From a virus, in the IMG/VR virus record IMGVR_UViG_3300035698_012907, positions 1-38,543 of that record: 38,543 bases of DNA; one strand, written 5' to 3'. Under the pieces are notes generated by a model, which made no database searches, was not told where the DNA came from, and worked only from the letters and a program-made list of their open reading frames with translations. The stretch's first letter is position 1. Every line of letters starts with the position of its first letter. The position numbers and the translations under genes are program-made. Below, piece after piece: positions 7,692-14,222 of the stretch.

Positions 7692-8483
7692 ATGGCACTA
7701 ATAACCAGTGTAGTAGAATTTAGAAATTATATAAGAAGGCAATTAGGTCATCCAGTAATACAGATTGAGGTTGATGATACTCAGTTAAATGATATCATAG
7801 ATGATACTATTCAAACATTCCAGCGATATAATTATGGTGAAGGAAATTATATGGATTATTTGGTATTTACTACATCAGCAAATGTTGGTAATTATTCTAT
7901 GGATGGTTTAAATATAAATGATGTTTATGATTTGGATCTTAGTAGCGGAAATGATGGTATAAATACATTATTTAGTCCAACTCATACTATGTTATATAAT
8001 GATTGGGTAGTACAAGGTAATTATCCTGGAAATAATAGTGGTGGATATGTTGGTAATCAAAGGTTTTTGTTACCATTTGGTAGTAGACCATCTGTTGGTA
8101 TGGAACTTAGTGACTATACAATCCAAATGCAGCAATTAAAAGAGAATATAAATACGTTTGGTATTATGTATAATGTTGATTGGTTGCCTGGACGACAAGA
8201 GCTGCGTGTTACTCCTACACCAGATGTAGATGGTGTTGGGTTATTAACAGTTTATTTGAAAGAAACTGCTGCTAATCTTTATAATAATTTATTGGTTAAG
8301 AATTTGGCTGTGGCTAAATCTAAGAAGCAATGGTTTTTACATCTTTCTAAATATGGATTTGCTTTGCCTGGTGGAGGTACTATTAATGGTCCTCAATTAA
8401 TGGCAGATGCTAATGAAGAAGAAAAACAAGCTTTACTTGATATACGGGATGAAAGTTTACCTAATGATTTTTTTATGGGTTAA
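7692..8483 (+). CDS. 13: neck protein (T4 gp13-like), 263 aa
   Basis: Head-completion protein that, with gp14 in T4, forms the neck on the portal and allows tail joining. The N-terminus VVEFRNYIRRQLGHPVIQIE followed by DDTQLNDIIDDTIQTFQRY matches the T4 gp13 pattern (LKDFILRRLGAPVINVEL, then a helix with IDDAI). The C-terminal part KKQWFLHLSKYGFALPGGGT followed by NGPQLMADANEEEKQALLDI is the most conserved part of gp13-type proteins. T4 gp13 is longer (309). It starts after TAGGAGGTATT and stands alone between two minus-strand islands, with its own late promoter. No gp14 homologue was recognised in this window. Confidence 0.85.
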   Translation: MALITSVVEFRNYIRRQLGHPVIQIEVDDTQLNDIIDDTIQTFQRYNYGEGNYMDYLVFTTSANVGNYSMDGLNINDVYDLDLSSGNDGINTLFSPTHTMLYNDWVVQGNYPGNNSGGYVGNQRFLLPFGSRPSVGMELSDYTIQMQQLKENINTFGIMYNVDWLPGRQELRVTPTPDVDGVGLLTVYLKETAANLYNNLLVKNLAVAKSKKQWFLHLSKYGFALPGGGTINGPQLMADANEEEKQALLDIRDESLPNDFFMG

Positions 8484-8509
8484 TAAATGAGAATATTAAT
8501 ATAATAATT

Positions 8510-8550
8510 AAAAAAGAGGACTTTCTGAACCCATAAACAGAAAGTCCTCT
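8510..8550 (-). terminator. terminator of minus-strand island 2
   Basis: A 13-bp stem (8515-8527 AGAGGACTTTCTG pairing with 8538-8550) with a ten-base loop. On the minus strand the hairpin is followed by a run of T, the layout of a factor-independent terminator for the gene ending at 8611. On the plus strand no T-run follows, but the hairpin could still mark the end of gp13 mRNA. Confidence 0.8.
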
Positions 8551-8610
8551 GATGATAAGTGTTACGATTTACCTTTTACCTTTAAGTAAGTTTTATGATG
8601 TAAATGATTA

Positions 8611-8820
8611 CTAGTTAATAAGTTGATTTAAAAAGTTTTTTGCTGCATTATTAGCAACTTTATGAACATCTTTATGTGATAGGTTATTACCAGTTCGCCT
8701 ATATTCATCATAAAATGCCATTGCGATATTAGCTTGCCAACAATAAAAGAAATTTTCATCACTTTTTAAAGATTCTATTAATTTACCTGTAAGTGGTAGT
8801 TTTTCATTATTATTGTCCAT
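8611..8820 (-). CDS. small conserved phage protein, 69 aa (early island 2)
   Basis: Starts MDNNNEKLPLTGKLIESLK and contains FFYCWQANIAMAFYDEYRR, a Trp-Gln-Ala-Asn-Ile-Ala pattern I associate with small phage proteins of unknown function. It is preceded on the minus strand by AAGGAGA about eleven bases from the ATG. It is the second gene of a two-gene island behind the promoter at 9441-9469 and ends just before a terminator hairpin. Predicted all-helical and soluble. No function can be given. Confidence 0.6.
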   Translation of the reverse strand: MDNNNEKLPLTGKLIESLKSDENFFYCWQANIAMAFYDEYRRTGNNLSHKDVHKVANNAAKNFLNQLIN

Positions 8821-8850
8821 TTATAACAATCTCCTTTTTAAATTTTAAAA

Positions 8851-9405
8851 TTAATATAATTCTGTACTACTATTACAATCTAGAATTTTGATTTTTAATA
8901 TAATATTTTGTATAGGAATATCATCAATGTCATCACATTCTTCTAATTCTTTTTCACGGTCTCGTATAATAACCATACAATTTCCACCATGATTTTTGCA
9001 ACCCCATTTTTCAACACATAAATTACGATCTGGGGTTATACGATTAGATATTCCAGGGCAAGGGTTTATATTATTTATAACATTCCATTGTTCATCATTT
9101 ATACCTTTTATATTAAAACGTTTAAAATTAGCAAACGCATCTTTATTAGTAGAACAAAAAGATTTATCCCATATAAATATTGGTAGAATTTTTAGATCTT
9201 TGTAACCATTAAATAAGAATCTATAGTTTTTGCTAATTTTGGTAGAATTTAGAATATAATATTCTGATTCTTTAATAACTTGTTTGATAATATTATATTT
9301 ACTTTCAAACCAAGCTTGTAATTCTTCCATACCTTCTTCGCCATTAATGAAACATTCTGATAATAATGTGGTTGCATTATTAAATACTTCTTCTTTTTTG
9401 CTCAT
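8851..9405 (-). CDS. hypothetical Cys-containing protein, 184 aa (early island 2)
   Basis: N-terminal part is acidic and helical (MSKKEEVFNNATTLLSECF). The second half carries CPGISNR, then LCVEKWGCKNHGGNC near residues 128-143, a Cys/His cluster that could bind a metal ion or form a small structural zinc site. An acidic linker (EKELEECDDIDDIP) follows. The start has a strong AAGGAGC binding site. First gene of island 2, reading from the sigma70-like promoter 36 bp upstream. I do not recognise the family, and its placement with early promoters suggests host-takeover or accessory functions. Confidence 0.6.
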   Translation of the reverse strand: MSKKEEVFNNATTLLSECFINGEEGMEELQAWFESKYNIIKQVIKESEYYILNSTKISKNYRFLFNGYKDLKILPIFIWDKSFCSTNKDAFANFKRFNIKGINDEQWNVINNINPCPGISNRITPDRNLCVEKWGCKNHGGNCMVIIRDREKELEECDDIDDIPIQNIILKIKILDCNSSTELY

Positions 9406-9440
9406 AAAAGCTCCTTTAAATTTAATATTAATTTATACTT

Positions 9441-9469
9441 AATATAATACCAAACTAAATAAAAGTCAA
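9441..9469 (-). promoter_or_regulatory. sigma70-like early promoter of island 2
   Basis: On the minus strand TTGACT (9469-9464), 17 bp, TATATT (9446-9441). This is close to the consensus spacing. It is divergent from, and only 8 bp away from, the late box at 9478. Confidence 0.75.
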
Positions 9470-9477
9470 GTTCATAT

Positions 9478-9485
9478 TATAAATA
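9478..9485 (+). promoter_or_regulatory. T4-type late promoter for gp15
   Basis: Exact TATAAATA followed by CTTTT, 30 bp before the gp15 start and back to back with the early promoter of island 2. Confidence 0.8.
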
Positions 9486-9515
9486 CTTTTAAGAAAACTT
9501 AAATAAAGGTATGAT

Positions 9516-10349
9516 ATGAATATATATTACTATCCAAAAACAATAGAAAATGTTACTACTTCCTTATTAAATTTATGGAATGATTTTGTTATCCGTAGAT
9601 ATGATGATAATGGAGTTTTAGTAAAAGAGAGAAAGGTTCCAATAACATTTGGTCCAATGACAAAAGCTTATTCTTCTAAATTAGAACAAGATAGTGGTCA
9701 AAAATATTATACGATGTTGCCTAGGATGGCACTTACATTAAATAATATTAGTTTTGATGCAAATAGGGCTAGAGGTAATAATGAGGAACGGCTTTGGTTA
9801 GAAACAGTAATAAATTTAGATACTAATAAAACATTAAGTTCAGATTATCAACCAACACCGTATAATTTTGAATATACTTTGGGGATAGAAAGTGTTTCAA
9901 TAAAAGATTTTTTTCAAATAGTAGAAAATTTTTTGCCTTATTATAATAAGAAAGTATATTTAAGATTAAAAGAATTTCAAGATATTAATGTCGAAAGAGA
10001 TTTACCTGTTACTATTGGTGATGTACCACTTGAATATATGGATGAAATGCAAGATACTGATAGAAGAACTATTGAATCTAAAATAAGTGTTATTGTTGAG
10101 GGGTGGTTATATAAACCAGTAGAAATTGCTAAGATAGTATCTGTTATTAATAGTAGATATTTTACTGGTGATTTACTTAATTATACTAGTGCTGGAGATC
10201 CTATAAGTGCTGATAATGTATGGGTTGCTAATTATCATACAAGTGGTGCTACTGAAACAAGTGCATATCCACCAAGTTCTACTTATGATCTAAGTGGATA
10301 CACTAATGATACCAGTGCAACAGCTTGGTTTAGTGATAAGATATTATAA
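9516..10349 (+). CDS. 15: tail sheath stabiliser and completion protein (T4 gp15-like), 277 aa
   Basis: In T4, gp15 caps the finished tail as a hexamer, holds the sheath and presents the surface that joins the head. Shared features in order: an early RR-Y segment (NDFVIRRYDDNG), VPITFGPMTKAY near residue 47 (T4: VPITYASKEHF), YYTMLPRMALTLNNISFD (T4: VETILPRINLHLVDFSY), YQPTPYNFEYTL (T4: YNPSPIKMIYEL), DFFQIVENFLPYYNK (T4: DDMFQIVEQILPYFQ), and VIVEGWLYKPV near 197 (T4: EVNGWMYPPV). Length 277 against 272 in T4. The C-terminal 60 residues are Ser/Thr/Tyr-rich and not conserved. A bidirectional terminator follows. Confidence 0.88.
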   Translation: MNIYYYPKTIENVTTSLLNLWNDFVIRRYDDNGVLVKERKVPITFGPMTKAYSSKLEQDSGQKYYTMLPRMALTLNNISFDANRARGNNEERLWLETVINLDTNKTLSSDYQPTPYNFEYTLGIESVSIKDFFQIVENFLPYYNKKVYLRLKEFQDINVERDLPVTIGDVPLEYMDEMQDTDRRTIESKISVIVEGWLYKPVEIAKIVSVINSRYFTGDLLNYTSAGDPISADNVWVANYHTSGATETSAYPPSSTYDLSGYTNDTSATAWFSDKIL

Positions 10350-10376
10350 AAAGAGGGCTTTATGCCCTCTTTCATT
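10350..10376. terminator. bidirectional terminator between gp15 and island 3
   Basis: Stem AAAGAGGGC (10350-10358) and GCCCTCTTT (10364-10372) with a five-base loop, flanked by A-run upstream and T-rich sequence downstream. It can therefore end both the gp15 transcript and the minus-strand transcript of island 3. Confidence 0.82.
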
Positions 10377-10413
10377 CTATTCTTGTATGGTTTGAAAATC
10401 TATATTAATGCTT

Positions 10414-10557
10414 TTATTTGTTTTCTAGAAAATATTTTTCAGCATTATTTAATGGTATATACTTTTAAATAAATGCTTTAAATAATTTTTGGTAATTAAT
10501 ACATTTATGTGTATAAATAAGTTTCATATCATTATTTTTTGGTATTTCACGCAAACA
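10414..10557 (-). pseudogene. decayed coding remnant behind the 72-aa Cys-rich gene
   Basis: On the minus strand the frame of the 72-residue gene continues after its stop for about 30 codons (CLREIPKNNDMKLIYTHKC...) to a second stop, and a shifted frame then reads KYIPLNNAEKYFLENK to a stop at 10414. Codon-like composition across a stop and a frame change suggests an eroded gene end. The rest of this 185-bp gap shows only AT-rich sequence. Confidence 0.3.
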
Positions 10558-10776
10558 TTAATTATCACAACAACTATATTCTTTATAATATTTACAATCT
10601 CCTTTATTAATACTGTGACATAACTTATTATAATTTATATCACCAGTAATAGGATTTGTTGTTGTAAATAAACTACAATAGTATAGTGTATTACAATAAG
10701 TGGTTGTATCATCTTTTACACAATAAATACAATTTTTACATATTGTTATAATTTTTTTCTTTTTATTCCAAAACAT
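10558..10776 (-). CDS. small Cys-rich protein, 72 aa, paralogue of the gene at 11774-12118
   Basis: Begins MFWNKKKKIITICKNCIYCV and ends INKGDCKYYKEYSCCDN. Eight Cys in 72 residues suggest zinc binding. Both ends are shared with the 114-residue gene at 11774-12118 (MFWNKKK-ITICKN and INKGDCKYYKEYSCC), and the DNA under the second motif is almost identical, so one arose by duplication of the other. This copy is shorter and stops directly after the SCC motif, where the paralogue continues for about 40 residues; it may be truncated. Binding site AAGGAGA before the ATG. Last gene of island 3. Confidence 0.6.
   Translation of the reverse strand: MFWNKKKKIITICKNCIYCVKDDTTTYCNTLYYCSLFTTTNPITGDINYNKLCHSINKGDCKYYKEYSCCDN
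10562..10614 (-). repeat. 53-bp duplicated segment, copy A
   Basis: Matches 11898-11950 with about two differences over 53 bases. It encodes the INKGDCKYYKEYSCC end of the 72-residue gene on the minus strand. Near-identity at DNA level shows a recent duplication or gene conversion inside the island. Confidence 0.8.
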
Positions 10777-10788
10777 TGTTTTCTCCTT

Positions 10789-11076
10789 TTAATCTCTTGG
10801 TATAAATGGTGTCATTAAATCAAAATCGTCATTTTCTAAATAAATTCCATTTTTAGTGGCTTTAGTAATAAAACAGTCTATACATAAACTACCTCCACCA
10901 GTATCATTTACACTCATAACATCTTCCCATATATCATCTTTTACATTCCACATAATATTAAGACAATGACCACATTTTTTACATGATTCATATTTCCATG
11001 TTATTATATCTTTAAAATTAAAAGCATATTTTAACCTTCTTAAAAATCTTTTTAATATTAATGTATAGTGTACCAT
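10789..11076 (-). CDS. small zinc-ribbon-like phage protein, 95 aa (early island 3)
   Basis: After a basic N-terminal stretch (MVHYTLILKRFLRRLKYAFN) come two Cys pairs: CKKCGHC near residues 33-39 and LCIDCF near 74-79, the layout of a zinc ribbon. Between them lies MWNVKDDIWEDVM. I recall phage proteins with the order CxxCG, W-V-D-D-x-W-x-x-V, LC-x-x-CF; their function is unknown. Its start overlaps the stop of the upstream YD-repeat gene by one base, so the two are likely co-translated. Confidence 0.6.
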   Translation of the reverse strand: MVHYTLILKRFLRRLKYAFNFKDIITWKYESCKKCGHCLNIMWNVKDDIWEDVMSVNDTGGGSLCIDCFITKATKNGIYLENDDFDLMTPFIPRD

Positions 11077-11774
11077 TATTTCTCCTTATATGTAACATTC
11101 ATAATAGCACCAATATTATCTTGTATTTGTATAAGTTTACCATTTTCATTATATTTGTATTTCCATGTTAAAATCTTTTCATCTGAATCTTTTTCCCATA
11201 TCATATTATTATTTTTATCATATTTCCATTCATATTCATTATATAAAGTTTTATACCATATTTTATTATTGTTATTATCATATTTCCATTCTTTTATATT
11301 ATCATTAAAATCTTTTTGCCAAATCTTATTATTATTTTTATCATATTTACATTCATAAATATTACCATATGAATCTTTTTCCCATATCTTATTATTATTT
11401 TCATCATATTTATATTCAGTAATATCATCATATGAATCTTTTTCCCATATCTTATTATTATTTTCATCATATTTATATTCAGTAATATCATCATATGAAT
11501 TGTTATACCAAAGTATATTATTATTTTCATCATATTTATATTCACTAATATTACCATATGGATCTTTATACCATATTAAGTTACCATTATTATCATATTT
11601 GAATTTATTATTATGATTTTTTATTATAGAGTTTATTGTTTTTACATACTTATCATAATTACCTTTTATTATTATTGTGTCTGTATCTAATGGTAACCCA
11701 AAATTATTTTCAAAAAAAGTAATACCATCACCATCCATATCATATTCTTTTAATATTTCTTTTGTTATTAACAT
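11076..11774 (-). CDS. YD/RHS-type repeat protein, 232 aa (early island 3)
   Basis: The first 55 residues (MLITKEILKEYDMDGDGITF...) form a separate helical N-terminal region. From about residue 57 to 229 there are roughly eight tandem 21-residue units of the form EYKYDENNNKIWEKDSYDDI, the pattern of YD (RHS) repeats, which build beta-strand shells in RHS toxins and other surface proteins. The units are highly alike also in DNA (63-bp period), so the array is evolving by recombination. No C-terminal toxin domain follows: the protein ends soon after the last repeat. It overlaps both neighbours by one base (TAATG-type coupling). Role unknown; a cytoplasmic early protein with an RHS-like array is unusual. 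Confidence 0.75.
   Translation of the reverse strand: MLITKEILKEYDMDGDGITFFENNFGLPLDTDTIIIKGNYDKYVKTINSIIKNHNNKFKYDNNGNLIWYKDPYGNISEYKYDENNNILWYNNSYDDITEYKYDENNNKIWEKDSYDDITEYKYDENNNKIWEKDSYGNIYECKYDKNNNKIWQKDFNDNIKEWKYDNNNNKIWYKTLYNEYEWKYDKNNNMIWEKDSDEKILTWKYKYNENGKLIQIQDNIGAIMNVTYKEK
11085..11606 (-). repeat. tandem 63-bp repeat array encoding YD repeats
   Basis: About eight units with a 63-bp period on the minus strand. The two central units (around 11380-11490) are nearly identical in DNA, and the outer ones are more diverged. Unit boundaries follow the protein repeat EYKYDxNNNxIWxKDxYxxI. Confidence 0.75.
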
Positions 11775-12118
11775 TATTTCTCCTTTTCTAATTGTTTATT
11801 AATAAAATGTTGTTGTTGTGTTTCGTTGGCGAGAATTGTATTGCAGTTATCACATACATATCTGTTATACATTGTAGGAATAGATGTTATGTTGGTATTA
11901 TTACAACAACTATATTCTTTATAATATTTACAATCTCCTTTATTAATATTTTCACATTTTATATTATCAAGATTCATATTACCTGTAATAATGTCTAATG
12001 TTTTAAATACACCACAGATGTTCTTTATTTTAGTATAATAATATCTGTGTTTGTATATTTCTATATAATGAATAAAATTTTTACATATTGTTATATTTTT
12101 TTTCTTGTTCCAGAACAT
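11774..12118 (-). CDS. Cys-rich protein, 114 aa, paralogue of the gene at 10558-10776
   Basis: Begins MFWNKKKNITICKNFIHYIE, contains INKGDCKYYKEYSCCNN at about residues 58-74, then a C-terminal part with YVCDNCNTILANET, a CxxC that with the preceding Cys could bind zinc. The last residues are polar (QQQHFINKQLEKEK). It shares both of its first two motifs with the 72-residue gene of the same island. The ATG follows AAGGAGA. It overlaps by one base the neighbours on each side, making a tightly packed operon. Function unknown. Confidence 0.6.
   Translation of the reverse strand: MFWNKKKNITICKNFIHYIEIYKHRYYYTKIKNICGVFKTLDIITGNMNLDNIKCENINKGDCKYYKEYSCCNNTNITSIPTMYNRYVCDNCNTILANETQQQHFINKQLEKEK
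11898..11950 (-). repeat. 53-bp duplicated segment, copy B
   Basis: Partner of 10562-10614, about two differences over 53 bases, encoding the INKGDCKYYKEYSCC motif of the 114-residue gene. Confidence 0.8.
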
Positions 12119-12417
12119 TATTTCTCCTTTGACCCATATTTAATTATTGATTTAACACCTAATAACATTTTTTTCTTAGCCGAAGGATTAGCTGAATGCA
12201 CTGAAATTTTTGGAGATTGGAAGTTTTCTGTAATAACAGCTTCCTCAATCCATAGAATAACATCATATCCAGTACCATGACTATCATCCCCTAAATCGTG
12301 ATCTAGGCTAATTTCTGTTATTGTATTGGTTTTTAATAAGGCTATTGCTTCTTCTGGCCATTTAACTAATATCCAGCCATCAGGCGGAATTCTTTCATCA
12401 TCTAGATATACTTTCAT
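12118..12417 (-). CDS. cyclic-phosphate-processing receiver-like protein, 99 aa
   Basis: Starts MKVYLDDERIPPDGWILVKW and contains the acidic cluster EISLDHDLGDDSHGTGYDVI near residues 35-54 and HSANPSAKKKM near 78-88. This order (LDDER, W-P-x-E-A-I, SLDHDLGDD, GTGYDV, HSAN) is that of the small receiver-like family described as cyclic-phosphate-processing receiver domains, a CheY-like fold that keeps the acidic pocket. The family is frequent in phages and bacteria; its biochemical activity is, to my knowledge, not firmly shown. It overlaps both neighbours by one base in island 3, so it is probably expressed early. Confidence 0.72.
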   Translation of the reverse strand: MKVYLDDERIPPDGWILVKWPEEAIALLKTNTITEISLDHDLGDDSHGTGYDVILWIEEAVITENFQSPKISVHSANPSAKKKMLLGVKSIIKYGSKEK

Positions 12418-12665
12418 TAGTTTTCCTCTTCTATTTTACGTTTAAAAATACAATCTCTAAGATCATTACGAGTCATAATATCACACATATCATCCACAAA
12501 TTCTTTGCATTCATAATAACATATAACACTTAATTCATGTTGAAAATTTTTTGGTTGATTTTTATGGGCGACTAATATATCAAATTTTTCAAAACATGGT
12601 TCTATTTCTGTATATAAATCATCTATATCTATTAATGTTGATTTTTTATTAATTCTTGTATTCAT
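12417..12665 (-). CDS. hypothetical protein, 82 aa, first gene of island 3
   Basis: Acidic small protein starting MNTRINKKSTLIDIDDLYTE, with Cys-containing helices (CYYECKEFVDDMCDIM, then NDLRDCIF). The ATG is five bases after AAGGA on the minus strand. It is the promoter-proximal gene of a six-gene minus-strand operon in which successive genes mostly overlap by one base. No family recognised. Confidence 0.55.
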   Translation of the reverse strand: MNTRINKKSTLIDIDDLYTEIEPCFEKFDILVAHKNQPKNFQHELSVICYYECKEFVDDMCDIMTRNDLRDCIFKRKIEEEN

Positions 12666-12711
12666 AATATTCCTTTATTTTAAATATCAATAATATCATT
12701 AATTCCTACTT

Positions 12712-12741
12712 AATATAATATATAGTTAAATAAAAAGTCAA
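12712..12741 (-). promoter_or_regulatory. sigma70-like early promoter of island 3
   Basis: On the minus strand TTGACT (12741-12736), about 18 bp, TATATT (12717-12712). The same -35 and flanking A-run occur at the other two islands. It is divergent from the late box at 12760. Confidence 0.7.
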
Positions 12742-12759
12742 GTGTAATCTTATTAAAAA

Positions 12760-12767
12760 TATAAATA
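12760..12767 (+). promoter_or_regulatory. T4-type late promoter for terminase genes
   Basis: Exact TATAAATA followed by GTTGT, 42 bp before the start of the small terminase reading frame. Confidence 0.8.
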
Positions 12768-12809
12768 GTTGTGTAGATGCTATAATTGAACCTATAAAGG
12801 AATTTGAAA

Positions 12810-12947
12810 ATGGAAAATAATGATAATATAGATCCAGAAAAAGAAATATTTAAAAATTTAGATGATAGTTTAGATGTTGATTATGAAAGAGAGGTATTTG
12901 AAGCTGAATCTAAATTACAACAAATAGAAGAAAAAAGAATGAGTTAA
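12810..12947 (+). CDS. 16: small terminase gp16-like, N-terminal reading frame (45 aa)
   Basis: An acidic 45-residue frame starting MENNDNIDPEKEIFKNLDD behind AAAGGAA, with a late promoter upstream. It ends at TAA 12945-12947, but the -1 frame is open from 12914 and runs without a break into the 13004-13381 frame. A change of frame at the six-A run 12931-12936 (GAA AAA AGA) would give one protein of about 190 residues. T4 gp16 has 164 residues with a comparable acidic N-terminus before its DYG motif. It is either a programmed -1 shift or slippage at the A-run, a one-base assembly or sequencing deletion, or a true separate small gene. Confidence 0.55.
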   Translation: MENNDNIDPEKEIFKNLDDSLDVDYEREVFEAESKLQQIEEKRMS

Positions 12948-13003
12948 TATCTATTGTAGAAAGTACAAGTTCTAGAGATATAACATTACAAGATTATGGC
13001 TTT

Positions 13004-13381
13004 ATGAATACTGAGCTGAAATCTTTAATATCTAATACTACTAAAGTATTAGATATTCTTTTTTGTCAACTAAAAGTCGGGGCACCAAGTCGTGCTTTTG
13101 AAGTGTATTCTACTCTAACAAATAGTGTAACATCCCAATTAAAAGAACTTAGAGAACTAAATAAAACTTTATTGGATATGGTATCTAAAACAGAAACTCC
13201 ACAATCAAATTCTAATATTCAAATGACTGCTATACAATTAGCAGATCTTATAAATTCAGCTAAAGATAATTCGGAATTAAATGAAATTAATGCAGAATTT
13301 AATGTAGTTGATGATGTTGATAAGAAAGATGATAAGAAAGATGATAAGGGGGATGTTAAAATGGATGGTAAAAATGTATAA
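13004..13381 (+). CDS. 16: small terminase gp16-like, C-terminal part (125 aa from the first ATG)
   Basis: The small terminase binds DNA and regulates the gp17 packaging motor. The segment LQDYGFMNTELKSLISNTTK...APSRAFEVYSTLTNSVTSQLKELREL follows T4 gp16 (DYGVVRRNMHFQQQ...[29 protein letters not shown]). The region upstream of the ATG at 13004 in the same frame (coding back to 12914) still belongs to the similarity (LQDYGF lies before the ATG), and no ribosome-binding site precedes 13004, so the real protein probably begins at 12810 in another frame. The C-terminus is an Asp/Lys-rich tail. It overlaps the next gene by 8 bp. Confidence 0.8.
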   Translation: MNTELKSLISNTTKVLDILFCQLKVGAPSRAFEVYSTLTNSVTSQLKELRELNKTLLDMVSKTETPQSNSNIQMTAIQLADLINSAKDNSELNEINAEFNVVDDVDKKDDKKDDKGDVKMDGKNV

Positions 13382-14222
13382 GAAAAATGCTAATTTAAGA
13401 AGTGCTGGTGAAGTTATTGAACATACACCAGAAATGTTAGAAGAGTATATTAAATGTAAAGAAGATATTATTTATTTTGCTGAGACATATGTTCTTATAA
13501 ATTCTATAGATTGGGGTAAACATAAGATAATATTGATAGATTACCAAAAACAATATTTATTGAAATTAATCGATCAGAATGAAGAAAATATAATAGTAGC
13601 TAAACCTAGACGAACCGGATGTATAATAATATCTATGATTTATTATTTGCATAGGATGTTATTTAATTCAGATTTACATATTGTAATAGCTACACCTAAA
13701 ATGAATTCAACTATTTTGATATTAGATGTATTAAAGCAAATGTATGAGTTTCTACCATTATGGTTACAATGTGGAGTTGAGGTTTGGAATTCACAATTAA
13801 TTAAATTGGAAAATAATAGTATTGTTATTGCTTTATCAGTTGCTAGTGGAGATAGTTCGGTAAGAGGTATGAGAATAACTGATTTATATTTAGATGAGTT
13901 TGCTTATGCTAGGTTAGAATATGCTAAAGAATATATTGATATAGTATTTCCTGTTATAATGTCAAATAAAAATAAAATTGTTGTTACAAGTACTCCAAAT
14001 TATGAATATGATGATAATGGCATGATGAATCCTTTTTATGAATTATGGTTGAAATCCATTGATAACAATTCCGGATTTACTCCATATAGAATGTATTGGG
14101 GTCAAATATATGATCGTGATAAGCAATACAAAACCAATATGATTAAAATGATTGGAATTAAGAATTGGAATCGTGATATGGAATGCTTGGGATATGAGTT
14201 AGCAAAGAAGAAGATAAATTAA
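13374..14222 (+). CDS. inactive paralogue of the large terminase ATPase domain, 282 aa
   Basis: The start is the ATG at 13374 (MYKKNANLRSAGEVIEHTPE), aligned with the start of the true terminase at 14335 (MYQKNQNLRAAGEIVEYTPE). The two run parallel through IKCKEDIIYFA, DYQK, HRMLFNSD, LPLWLQ, DLYLDEFA (Walker B, Asp174-Glu175) and TSTPN (coupling motif). Walker A is destroyed: PRRTGCII at 78-85 instead of PRQMGKTT, so the essential Lys is Cys and the Thr is Ile. The alignment runs to the intein insertion point (MEC against FEC) and then stops. It cannot bind ATP in the usual way; a regulatory or structural role, or decay, are the options. A -1 frame continues after the stop. Confidence 0.85.
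   Translation: MYKKNANLRSAGEVIEHTPEMLEEYIKCKEDIIYFAETYVLINSIDWGKHKIILIDYQKQYLLKLIDQNEENIIVAKPRRTGCIIISMIYYLHRMLFNSDLHIVIATPKMNSTILILDVLKQMYEFLPLWLQCGVEVWNSQLIKLENNSIVIALSVASGDSSVRGMRITDLYLDEFAYARLEYAKEYIDIVFPVIMSNKNKIVVTSTPNYEYDDNGMMNPFYELWLKSIDNNSGFTPYRMYWGQIYDRDKQYKTNMIKMIGIKNWNRDMECLGYELAKKKIN

Noticed and set aside
11294-11557. Second repeated minus-strand frame rich in Met and Ile
   Set aside because: It is the shifted frame of the YD-repeat gene and repeats only because that gene does.
11085-11606. CRISPR-like array
   Set aside because: The repeats are head-to-tail coding units of 63 bp with no unrelated spacers; they translate to a clear YD repeat.
13308-13373. Longer N-terminus for the terminase paralogue
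   Set aside because: These 22 codons lie inside the small-terminase tail in another frame; the ATG at 13374 aligns with the start of the true terminase.
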